From: CAYSLC01 sp964431545
GTDB lineage: Bacteria; Desulfobacterota; Desulfobacteria; Desulfobacterales; JAABSP01
Direction of reading: 5' to 3'
Length of the DNA stretch: 21,630 nt
Assembly: GCA_964431545.1 (NCBI GenBank)
Contig: CAYSLC010000080.1
Span: 1-21,630, forward strand
Positions 1-6,894 of the stretch are shown in pieces. The position numbers and the translations under genes are program-made. Numbering within the stretch: position 1 is the first letter of the stretch; every line of letters starts with the position of its first letter. A model generated the notes under the pieces. It worked only from the letters and a program-made list of their open reading frames with translations. It had not been told where the DNA came from and ran no database searches.

Positions 1-2
1 TG

Positions 3-2735
3 ACTGTTCCCGCACCGGGCGTCCTTTCCAACGATACGGATCCGGACCCCGGCGATGTCCTCACGGCGATCAACCCGAGCACGCCGGCCAACGGATCGTT
101 GGATTTTTTTTCGGACGGCTCGTTCACCTACACACCCAACCCCGGCTTCAACGGCACGGATTCCTTCACCTACACCGCATTTGACGGCACGGCGAACTCC
201 TCGCCCGCAACCGTCACCATAAACGTCAATACCGTAAACCAAGTCCCCGTGGCGGTGGCGGACGCGTACTCCACCCCCGAGGATACTCCGTTAACCGTAC
301 CGGCGTCGGGGGTCCTGTCAAACGATGGAGATTTCGACGGGGATCCGCTCTCGGCGTCCCTGGTGACCTCTCCGACGCACGGACAGCTCACCCTCGGCAC
401 CGACGGCGCCTTCACCTATACGCCGGACGCGGATTTCGACGCATCGGATTCGTTCACCTACCGGGCCTTTGACGGACAGGACTACTCGGCTTCGACCTTG
501 GTGAGCCTCACGGTCACGCCGGTCAACGATCCGCCGGTGATCACCTCCACGCCGCCGGCTTCCGTTGCGCCGGGGGCCGAATACCGATACGCCGTGGAAG
601 TGGCCGACCCGGACGACGACAACAACGGGACCGATCTGGTGTTCAGCCTGGAGGGAGCCCCGGACGGCATGGGCATCTCCCCCACCGGCGTCATCACCTG
701 GATCCCATCCGCCAACACGGTCTCCTCGGATCCGATTCAGGTCACCGTGGCCGACGGGGGCGAGGACGGCGCCGCGCCCGCCACCCAGACCTTCACGGTG
801 ATGGTATCGGTGGACAACCACGCGCCGGTCCTGGACGCCGGCGGCCAGATGACCCTCTCCCCCATCGAGGAGGACACCCCGGATGCCCAAAACGACGGCG
901 ACACGGTGGCGGAAATCATCGCCGGCGGTTCGGTTCCCGATCCCATCACCGATCCCGATCCCGATGATCCGGAGGGGATGGCGGTGACCGGCCAGGATAC
1001 GGCCAACGGCCAGTGGCAGTATGATACCGGCGGCGGCTTCATGCCCTTTCCCGATGTGACCCGGCAAAGCGCCCTCCTGCTGGACGGCGGCGCCCGGATC
1101 CGGTTCCATCCCAACGCGGACTTCAACGGGACCGTGGACCCCGGCATCGAGTTCCGGGCCTGGGACGGCAGCCAGGGGCAATCCGGGGAATTCGGGGCCG
1201 ACACCACCGTCAACGGCGGCGCCACGGCCTTCAGCATCGACGTGGATACCGCATCCATCACGGTCACCCCGGTCAACGACCCGCCGGCCTTCACCTCCGT
1301 GCCGGCCACCGGGGCCGGCATCAACGTCCCCTACGCCTATACCGCGGTGGCGACCGATCCGGATACGGATGACCCCCTGACCATCACCGGCATCGGCCTT
1401 CCCGCCTGGCTCAGCCTCCAGGACAACGGGGACGGCACCGCCGTGGTGTCGGGAACCCCCTCCGCGGCCCATCTCGGCAGCCACCCGGTGACCTTGCAGG
1501 TCATGGACGGCGCTGGCGCCACGGACACCCAGTCCTTCTCCGTCCAGGTGACCGGTGCCACCCTGCCCGCGGACCCGCCCGGGATCATCGGCCCGCCGGA
1601 CGGGGCCTCCTTCCCCGGCCCATCGGTGACCCTCCAGGCCGGCCCCCTGCCCGACCCGGCCCTCTTTCCGGATGTCGACATCGCGTGGCGGATCCGTCCC
1701 ACGGACCAGGGGTACGGGTGCCCCACCCATCCGGCCGGCTTTTTCGCGGTCACCGACACCGGCGCCTACACCCCCGACGGGGTCCACAGCGGATTCGAGT
1801 ACGCCTGGCAGGCGGGATACATCAACACCACCACCGGCCAGGTGATCTGGTCGGCGGAGCAAATCTTCCAGGCGGACGCCGGTACCGAACCCCTCGCAGT
1901 GGACGTCCCGCCGGGAACCGAGCGATCCGAATACCGGATGGTGGTCCTTCCCATGTGGCTCCCGTCCGTCGGCACGGCGGAGTCGCTTCTGGAAAACCTG
2001 GTGGACGACTATAGCCCGAACCGCTACAAAATCGGGGCCTACGAGCCGGAGGTGGGCCGGTATCTCGAATTCGGAGAAGGGATCCCCCTGGTGCCGGGGA
2101 AAGCATTGTGGGTCCTGGCCCGGAACGGACTGGAGGGGACCGTTACCGGCGTGCCCGCAACCGACGGCCAGGATGTGGAAGTGCCCTTGAGCTACAACCC
2201 CGACGCGGGGATCGGCTGGAACATGGTGGGCCCGCCGAACCGTTCCGGCTACCCGTGGAGCGAGGTCCAGATGGTGGTCTACGATCCGCGGAACAGCGGC
2301 GGAGAGAACTGTCCCATCATCTTCGGCCCCGTGGCATTGGGGAACCTGGCGCCGGACAACCCCTACCTGGATGTCCGGGTGTGGGAATGGGGGGAGGACG
2401 GCGGCTATGAGGTCTTCGACCCGTCGGACGGCCTTGTGATGGCCGAAGGCACCGGATACTGGGTCCGGGCCCGGAGCGACCATGTCCACCTCATCTTCCC
2501 CGAATCGGCCCAGACCCAGGAGGGCAACGGCGCGCTGTTCGCCTGGAGGCGGTTCCTGAAACGGGCGGGTGCGGCCGTGTGCCGGCTGGTTCTGCCCGCC
2601 AGGGCCATGGCCGACCTCCGTGACGGACCGCCCATGCCGCCGCCGGCGTTGCCGTCGGAGCCCCCCGGTGATTCCGGCGGAAGCGATTCGGGCGGCGGGA
2701 GCTGCTTCATCGATGCCGCCGGCGGAGGGGACTGA
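3..2735 (+). CDS. Large secreted Ig/cadherin-like repeat protein with CFI-box-like C-terminus (5' end outside window)
   Basis: Open in frame from position 3, so the N-terminus lies upstream; the in-frame TTG at 99 is internal because repeat sequence (GVLSNDTDPDPG) precedes it. 910 residues are visible. Residues 1-178 hold two tandem Ig-like/cadherin-like repeats with the hallmark pattern GVLSND..DGD and SFTYTPNPGFNGTDSFTY, each closing on a VNDPP-type linker. Residues about 180-274 and 430-519 look like He_PIG/CADG-type putative Ig domains. Residues 275-429 resemble a longer module found in giant adhesins (ANGQWQYDTGGG, PNADFNGT, FRAWDGS). Residues 520-910 are a non-repeat region with two GYW/ALWV-RA beta-strand motifs, then a Pro- and Gly/Ser-rich tail and GGGSCFIDAA, which resembles the CFI-box C-terminal signal. 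The likely role is extracellular adhesion or surface scaffolding. Family-level call is firm; ligand unknown. It is convergent with the stress protein, 16 bp apart. Confidence 0.85.
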   Translation, partial: TVPAPGVLSNDTDPDPGDVLTAINPSTPANGSLDFFSDGSFTYTPNPGFNGTDSFTYTAFDGTANSSPATVTINVNTVNQVPVAVADAYSTPEDTPLTVPASGVLSNDGDFDGDPLSASLVTSPTHGQLTLGTDGAFTYTPDADFDASDSFTYRAFDGQDYSASTLVSLTVTPVNDPPVITSTPPASVAPGAEYRYAVEVADPDDDNNGTDLVFSLEGAPDGMGISPTGVITWIPSANTVSSDPIQVTVADGGEDGAAPATQTFTVMVSVDNHAPVLDAGGQMTLSPIEEDTPDAQNDGDTVAEIIAGGSVPDPITDPDPDDPEGMAVTGQDTANGQWQYDTGGGFMPFPDVTRQSALLLDGGARIRFHPNADFNGTVDPGIEFRAWDGSQGQSGEFGADTTVNGGATAFSIDVDTASITVTPVNDPPAFTSVPATGAGINVPYAYTAVATDPDTDDPLTITGIGLPAWLSLQDNGDGTAVVSGTPSAAHLGSHPVTLQVMDGAGATDTQSFSVQVTGATLPADPPGIIGPPDGASFPGPSVTLQAGPLPDPALFPDVDIAWRIRPTDQGYGCPTHPAGFFAVTDTGAYTPDGVHSGFEYAWQAGYINTTTGQVIWSAEQIFQADAGTEPLAVDVPPGTERSEYRMVVLPMWLPSVGTAESLLENLVDDYSPNRYKIGAYEPEVGRYLEFGEGIPLVPGKALWVLARNGLEGTVTGVPATDGQDVEVPLSYNPDAGIGWNMVGPPNRSGYPWSEVQMVVYDPRNSGGENCPIIFGPVALGNLAPDNPYLDVRVWEWGEDGGYEVFDPSDGLVMAEGTGYWVRARSDHVHLIFPESAQTQEGNGALFAWRRFLKRAGAAVCRLVLPARAMADLRDGPPMPPPALPSEPPGDSGGSDSGGGSCFIDAAGGGD

Positions 2736-2751
2736 CGGGAAAAGACGGGAC

Positions 2752-3144
2752 CTACTTGACCGTCACCACCGGACAGGGGGCCTCCAGGATGGCGTACTGG
2801 GAGGCGGATCCGAACAGCACCTTGCCGACCCGGGACCGCCGCCTCACTCCGACGACGATCTCCTCCACGCCGTTGTCCTCGGCGAATCGGACGAGATCCT
2901 CTCCCGGACTCAGCCCCCGGACCAGCAGATGGGATTCACAGGCGACCCCGGCGTCCTCGAAGAACTTCCGGGCATAGTCGAGGTCGTGCTGGGCCTGCCG
3001 GATGGCCTCGGCATCCTCGTGGGAACCGCCCTCCATGGAGCGGACCACATGGATCGTGGCGCCGAAGGCCTTGGCATGTTTCACGGCCAGGGCCATGGCG
3101 TCCCTGGCGGCATTGGAGCCATCATAACCGACGAGAATTTTCAT
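2752..3144 (-). CDS. Universal stress protein, UspA family
   Basis: 130 residues, the usual length of a single-domain Usp. It starts with MKILVGYDGS, the standard first beta strand and Asp of the Usp fold, and ends with CPVVTVK, the standard last strand. The nucleotide-binding loop near the C-terminus reads GVRRRSRVGKVLFGSAS: the first Gly and the final GS of the G-2x-G-9x-G(S/T) motif are present but the middle Gly is Arg, a variant seen in many Usp proteins. It is therefore probably ATP-binding, but not certainly. Usp proteins are cytoplasmic and act in stress and starvation survival. The ATG at 3144 is preceded by a GGAGG-type ribosome site and by a good sigma70-like promoter at 3204-3232. 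It appears monocistronic; no cognate transporter is adjacent. Confidence 0.92.
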   Translation of the reverse strand: MKILVGYDGSNAARDAMALAVKHAKAFGATIHVVRSMEGGSHEDAEAIRQAQHDLDYARKFFEDAGVACESHLLVRGLSPGEDLVRFAEDNGVEEIVVGVRRRSRVGKVLFGSASQYAILEAPCPVVTVK

Positions 3145-3203
3145 GGTGCTGCCTCCGTTTCCGTCCGATGTCCATTGGAAATGGGATTTCCTGTAAAGGC
3201 AAT

Positions 3204-3232
3204 CTTATAATCGTCCGCCGAAACAATTTCAA
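3204..3232 (-). promoter_or_regulatory. sigma70-like promoter of the universal stress protein gene
   Basis: Read on the minus strand: TTGAAA (-35, 3227-3232), exactly 17 bases, TATAAG (-10, 3204-3209). This predicts a start near 3197 and a leader of about 50 bases before the ATG at 3144. Both boxes match consensus at five of six bases. Confidence 0.65.
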
Positions 3233-3321
3233 CCCAAAACGGGGGGCCGAGACGGCAAAGGCTGCTCCCGCCGTCCTCCCATTCCGTGGGTCGGGTTCTG
3301 GGAAGGCCGCCGTTTTGATCC

Positions 3322-3350
3322 TTGACATCGGCGGACCGTTATAGGAACAT
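3322..3350 (+). promoter_or_regulatory. Candidate promoter of the gcd operon
   Basis: TTGACA (3322-3327, perfect -35), a 17-base spacer, then GAACAT (3345-3350), which keeps the conserved second A and last T of a -10 box but is otherwise weak. It would give a leader of about 60 bases before the GTG at 3419. It is the only good -35 in the 274-base gap between the divergent usp and gcd genes. The rest of that gap shows no gene and only a short 6-bp hairpin (GACGGC/GCCGTC, 3251-3275). Confidence 0.4.
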
Positions 3351-3402
3351 TTTCCATTTGATAGGCTCCGCCGTCCGGGGGTGGGGATGAACCATGAGCA
3401 TC

Positions 3403-3411
3403 GGGGAAGGA
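3403..3411 (+). promoter_or_regulatory. Ribosome binding site that fixes the GTG start of gcdD
   Basis: GGGGAAGGA lies 7 bases before the GTG at 3419. No comparable site precedes the next in-frame start (ATG 3434), so the GTG is preferred. Confidence 0.6.
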
Positions 3412-3418
3412 TCTTGCT

Positions 3419-3571
3419 GTGACCAAAGTGGGAATGGTATTCGCCGCCGGGTTGACCGGCGTCTTCATCTGCATGGGGGTCCTCTATGCGGCGATCCGGC
3501 TCACCTCCCTGGCGGTGGACCGGTTCTCGCGACGGCCGGGTGTGACCACCGGTGAAGGTAAGGGTTCCTGA
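3419..3571 (+). CDS. gcdD: Small membrane subunit of sodium-pumping glutaconyl-CoA decarboxylase (delta; OadG/MmdD type)
   Basis: A 50-residue protein from GTG 3419. It has one transmembrane helix, about residues 9-27 (GLTGVFICMGVLYAAIRL), followed by a short basic/polar tail. This is the layout of OadG/MmdD/GcdD small subunits, which bind the beta subunit in the membrane and anchor the carboxyltransferase. Known family members are usually about 80-110 residues with a longer hydrophilic tail, so this one is short. The TGA stop shares its A with the ATG of gcdB (TGATG), meaning one-base overlap and probable translational coupling. Position at the head of the operon plus topology are the main support; sequence similarity alone is weak at this length. 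A good Shine-Dalgarno site is at 3403-3411. Confidence 0.75.
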   Translation: MTKVGMVFAAGLTGVFICMGVLYAAIRLTSLAVDRFSRRPGVTTGEGKGS

Positions 3572-4686
3572 TGGAAACCTTCCATGCCCTGGCCCACACC
3601 TCGGGACTCCTCCACGTCACCCCCGGCATGCTGATCATGTGGGGGATCGCCTTTCTCCTCATCTACCTGGCCGTGGCCAAGGAGTACGAACCGCTCCTGC
3701 TGCTGCCCATCGGCTTCGGGATCCTCCTGGCCAACCTGCCCCTGGCCGACCTCATGAAGCCCGGAGAGGGGCTGATCTGGCGGTTCTACCACTACGGCAT
3801 CCAGTGGGAGGTGATCCCGCCGCTGATCTTCCTGGGGATCGGGGCCCTCACCGACTTCGGCCCTTTGCTGGCCAACCCCCGGCTCATCTTCCTGGGGGCC
3901 GGGGCCCAGGCCGGGGTCTACTTCACCTTCTTCTTCGCCCATCTGTTCGGCTTCACTCTGCCGGAATCGGCCACCATCGGGATCATCGGCGGGGCCGACG
4001 GCCCCACCACCATCTACCTGGCCACCAAGCTGGCCCCCCAGCTCCTCGGCTCCTGCGCGGTGGCGGCCTACTCCTATATGGCCCTGGTGCCCATCATCCA
4101 GCCCCCCATCATGCGGCTGCTCACGACGGACGCGGAGCGGAAGATCCGCATGAAGAAGGGCCGGAAGGTGAGCCGGCTGGAAAAGGTCCTTTTCCCCCTC
4201 GTGGCCACCGTGGTGATCATCCTCCTGGTCCCCGCCTCGGCCCCCCTCATGGCCATGTTCATGCTGGGCAACCTCTTCCGGGAGGCCAAGGTGGTGGAGC
4301 GGCTGACCCACGCGGCCCAGAACGAGCTGCTCAACATCGTCACCATCTTTCTGGGGGTCCCGGTGGGGGCCACCATGAACGCCGACAATTTCCTCCGGCC
4401 CGATGTCATCTTCATCTTCTGCCTGGGGCTCTTCGCCTTCATGATCAGCACCGCCACAGGGATCCTCCTGGCCAAGCTCATGAACCTCTTATCCCAGGAA
4501 AAGATCAACCCCCTGTTGGGCGCGGCCGGGGTGTCGGCGGTGCCCATGGCGGCCCGGGTGGTGCACAAGGTGGGGGCCGAGGCGGACAAGAAGAACTACC
4601 TGCTCATGTATGCCATGGGGCCCAACGTGGCCGGCGTCATCGGCACGGTGATCGCCGCCGGGATCTTCCTGACCCTGCTTAGCTGA
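3571..4686 (+). CDS. gcdB: Sodium-pumping glutaconyl-CoA decarboxylase, beta subunit (carboxybiotin decarboxylase)
   Basis: 371 residues, hydrophobic throughout with about nine to eleven membrane segments, matching the OadB/MmdB/GcdB family. This integral membrane subunit decarboxylates carboxybiotin and couples it to Na+ export. The family signature GGADGPTTIYLATKLAP is present at residues 141-157; the Asp here (D143) corresponds to the Asp essential for Na+ transport in oxaloacetate decarboxylase. A second conserved block, GATMNADNF, lies in the C-terminal half. The ATG overlaps the gcdD stop. The family cannot be split by substrate from beta sequence alone; the glutaconyl-CoA assignment comes from the neighbouring alpha subunit and from a length close to known GcdB. 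Confidence 0.88.
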   Translation: METFHALAHTSGLLHVTPGMLIMWGIAFLLIYLAVAKEYEPLLLLPIGFGILLANLPLADLMKPGEGLIWRFYHYGIQWEVIPPLIFLGIGALTDFGPLLANPRLIFLGAGAQAGVYFTFFFAHLFGFTLPESATIGIIGGADGPTTIYLATKLAPQLLGSCAVAAYSYMALVPIIQPPIMRLLTTDAERKIRMKKGRKVSRLEKVLFPLVATVVIILLVPASAPLMAMFMLGNLFREAKVVERLTHAAQNELLNIVTIFLGVPVGATMNADNFLRPDVIFIFCLGLFAFMISTATGILLAKLMNLLSQEKINPLLGAAGVSAVPMAARVVHKVGAEADKKNYLLMYAMGPNVAGVIGTVIAAGIFLTLLS

Positions 4687-4770
4687 TATCCGAGAATACC
4701 CACGGATCCACGAAACAGCAATGAGATAGCGGTTCTTCAGAGAAAACCACATAGCAAGGAGAATGATGTC

Positions 4771-4992
4771 ATGGCCCAGGAAGTCACCGCCCCGCTGGCG
4801 GGCAAGATCGTATCGGTGAACGTGGAGGTCGGCGGAACCGTCGACGAGGACGAGGACATCTTCGTGATCGAGGCGATGAAGATGGAGACCCCGGTCTATG
4901 CCCCCTGCGACGGCACGGTCAAGGAGATCAAGGTCAGGAAGGGGGACTCGGTGGAGGAGGAGGATGTTCTGGCCGTCATCGAGGAGACATAG
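4771..4992 (+). CDS. gcdC: Biotin carrier subunit of glutaconyl-CoA decarboxylase (gamma), linkerless
   Basis: 73 residues forming essentially one bare biotinyl/lipoyl domain. The biotinylation motif EAMKMET is at residues 34-40, with Lys37 the expected biotin site. The hairpin mate of that turn, APLAGKIVSV, lies at residues 7-16. The carrier shuttles CO2 from glutaconyl-CoA at the alpha subunit to the membrane beta subunit. Known GcdC and MmdC proteins have a long N-terminal Ala/Pro-rich linker and are about 120-150 residues; that linker is absent here. An AAGGAG site sits 8 bases before the ATG. An 84-base spacer without a clear terminator separates it from gcdB, and gcdA starts 18 bases after its stop. 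It needs biotin ligase, which is not in this window. Confidence 0.88.
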   Translation: MAQEVTAPLAGKIVSVNVEVGGTVDEDEDIFVIEAMKMETPVYAPCDGTVKEIKVRKGDSVEEEDVLAVIEET

Positions 4993-5010
4993 ACCGATAC
5001 GGAGCGACTT

Positions 5011-6744
5011 ATGCGACCCTATTTCGAAAAGATGGAAGATTTCGGCCAACCCCTCAAGAAGGGGCAGATCAAGCGGACCGAGGAGAACGTAAAGGAGATC
5101 ACGGCGGCCGAGGCCGAGGTGGACGCCGCAGTGGACCGGGTGAAATCGGCCGGCTTTCCCGAGGAGAAGATCAACGCACGGGGCCAGATGACCGTCTGGC
5201 AGCGCCTCGACTACCTGGTCGACCCGGGCACCTGGTGTCCCCTGCACACCCTCTACAACCCGGCGGAGAACGAGGAGGGGACCACCAACGTGGTGGACGG
5301 CCTGGGCCGGATCTCCGGAAAATGGGCGGTGATCATCGGGTTCGACAACAAGGTCATGGCCGGGGCCTGGCTCCCCGGACAGTCGGAGAACATCCTTCGG
5401 GTCACGGACCTCGCAAAGCGCCTCAACATCCCCCTGGTCTGGCTGGTCAACTGCAGCGGCGCCAAGCTGACCGAACAGGAGAAGTTCTACGCCAACCGCC
5501 GGGGCGCCGGGACCCCGTTCTTCCGGCACGCGGAGCTGGAGCAGCTCGGCATCCCGGTGCTGGCCGGCATCTACGGCACCAACCCGGCCGGGGGCGGATA
5601 CCAGGGGGTGAGCCCGACGGTCCTCTTCGCCCACAAGGACGCCAACATCGCCGTGGGCGGGGCCGGGATCGTCAGCGGCATGGCCCCCCGGGGCGTCTTC
5701 GACGAACGGATGGCCGAGGACCTCATCGAGAGGGCGAAGGCGTTCCGGGCCAAGCCGCCGGGATCGGTTGCGACCCACCATGACGAGACCGGCTTTTTCC
5801 GGTACGTCGGCGACACGGAGGAGGAGGTCCTGGACGGGATCCAGTCCTATATGGCGGAGATGCCCGCATACGCGCCCCGGTTCTTCCGGGTGGCGGAACC
5901 CAAGGGTCCCGCCCACCCCGACGCCGACCTCTACCGCCTCCTGCCCATGAACCCGAAGATGGTCTACGACTTCGAGGAGATCCTCGCCCGGCTGGTGGAC
6001 GGCGGCGAGCACATGGAGTTCCGCCCCGGCTACGGACCCGAGGTCTATACCGGGCTGTGCAAGGTGGACGGATTCCTGGTGGGGTGCGTCGGCAACCGCC
6101 AGGGGTACCTGGGCAAGGACTACCCGGAGTACGCCGACTACCCGGGCATGGGCGGCAAGCTCTACCGTCGGGGCCTCATCAAGATGAACGAGTTCGTCAC
6201 CCTCTGCGGCCGGGACCGGATCCCCGTCATCTGGTTCCAGGACACCACCGGCATCGACGTGGGGGACGCCGCCGAAAAGGCGGAACTCCTGGGTCTGGGC
6301 CAGTCGCTCATCTACACCATCCAGTCCACGGATGTCCCCATGATGCTGGTGGTGCTCCGGAAGGGGACGGCGGCGGCCCACTACGTCATGGGCGGCCCCA
6401 CCGCCAACCGCCACAACGCCTTCACCCTGGGAACGGCGGCCACCGAGATCCAAGTGATGCACGGCGAGACCGCCGCCGTGGCCACCTACGCCCGGCGGCT
6501 GGTCAAGGAGAAGGACGCGGACCGCCCCCTGGGGCCGGTGGTGGAATCGATGAACCGGCTGGCCGGGGAGTACCACGAGAAATCCCGCCCCCTTTTCTGC
6601 GCCCGGACCGGCCTGGTGGACGAGATCGTCCGCCTCTCCGACCTGCGGAAATACCTGGCGGGCTTCGCGGGGGCCGCCCACCAGAACCCCAGGTCCATCT
6701 GCCCCCACCACCACATGCTCCTGCCGAGACTCATCAAGGGCTGA
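5011..6744 (+). CDS. gcdA: Glutaconyl-CoA decarboxylase, alpha subunit (carboxyltransferase)
   Basis: 577 residues, close to known GcdA (about 587) and longer than the roughly 510-residue methylmalonyl-CoA and propionyl-CoA carboxyltransferases. It has two crotonase-like carboxyltransferase domains, about residues 50-320 and 330-560. Motifs include GIYGTNPAGGGYQGVSPTV and VGGAGI in the first, and WFQDTTGIDVGD, AEKAELLGLGQSLIY and KGTAAAHYV in the second. The N-terminus (MRPYFEKM..G.PLKK) and the C-terminal block QNPRSICPHHHMLLPR are features I associate with GcdA from Acidaminococcus rather than with MmdA. It transfers CO2 from glutaconyl-CoA to biotin on GcdC, giving crotonyl-CoA; a cytoplasmic subunit bound to the membrane complex. 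GGAG lies 6 bases before the ATG. In anaerobes this serves glutamate fermentation or benzoate/glutarate degradation. Confidence 0.88.
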   Translation: MRPYFEKMEDFGQPLKKGQIKRTEENVKEITAAEAEVDAAVDRVKSAGFPEEKINARGQMTVWQRLDYLVDPGTWCPLHTLYNPAENEEGTTNVVDGLGRISGKWAVIIGFDNKVMAGAWLPGQSENILRVTDLAKRLNIPLVWLVNCSGAKLTEQEKFYANRRGAGTPFFRHAELEQLGIPVLAGIYGTNPAGGGYQGVSPTVLFAHKDANIAVGGAGIVSGMAPRGVFDERMAEDLIERAKAFRAKPPGSVATHHDETGFFRYVGDTEEEVLDGIQSYMAEMPAYAPRFFRVAEPKGPAHPDADLYRLLPMNPKMVYDFEEILARLVDGGEHMEFRPGYGPEVYTGLCKVDGFLVGCVGNRQGYLGKDYPEYADYPGMGGKLYRRGLIKMNEFVTLCGRDRIPVIWFQDTTGIDVGDAAEKAELLGLGQSLIYTIQSTDVPMMLVVLRKGTAAAHYVMGGPTANRHNAFTLGTAATEIQVMHGETAAVATYARRLVKEKDADRPLGPVVESMNRLAGEYHEKSRPLFCARTGLVDEIVRLSDLRKYLAGFAGAAHQNPRSICPHHHMLLPRLIKG

Positions 6745-6763
6745 CACCCGCCATCAGACGCAA

Positions 6764-6807
6764 GGAGGGCGGAAGGGCGGGAAAAAATCCTTGCCTTTCC
6801 GCCCTCC
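6764..6807 (+). terminator. Strong hairpin after the gcd operon
   Basis: The arm at 6764-6778 pairs with 6793-6807 over 15 bp (one G-U pair), starting with GGAGGGCGG and ending with CCGCCCTCC, around an A-rich 14-base loop. It begins 19 bases after the gcdA stop. The downstream sequence is C-rich before two T-runs, so it is not a textbook U-tract terminator. It probably ends the operon and separates it from the Amt fusion. Confidence 0.6.
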
Positions 6808-6894
6808 CCCCCTGTAGATTTCCCCATTTTCCCGGTCCCGTTACCTGGACCGCCCTGTATATTCCATCTCCACAAAACCAAAGGGGCCAGTGAA

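Noticed and set aside
318..2489. A 723-codon open frame on the minus strand opposite the adhesin
   Set aside because: Shadow frame; composition is Gly/Arg/His/Val-rich and the plus strand has clear repeat domains.
3240..3310. Possible riboswitch or small RNA between usp and gcdD
   Set aside because: Only a 6-bp hairpin and no conserved pattern that I recognise.
3571..6744. Oxaloacetate or methylmalonyl-CoA decarboxylase instead of glutaconyl-CoA decarboxylase
   Set aside because: The alpha subunit has no OadA-type pyruvate carboxylase fold, and its length, N-terminus and C-terminal block fit GcdA better than MmdA.
4489..6747. A 752-codon open frame on the minus strand opposite gcdA
   Set aside because: Antisense to the well-supported gcdB end, gcdC and gcdA; no recognisable motif.
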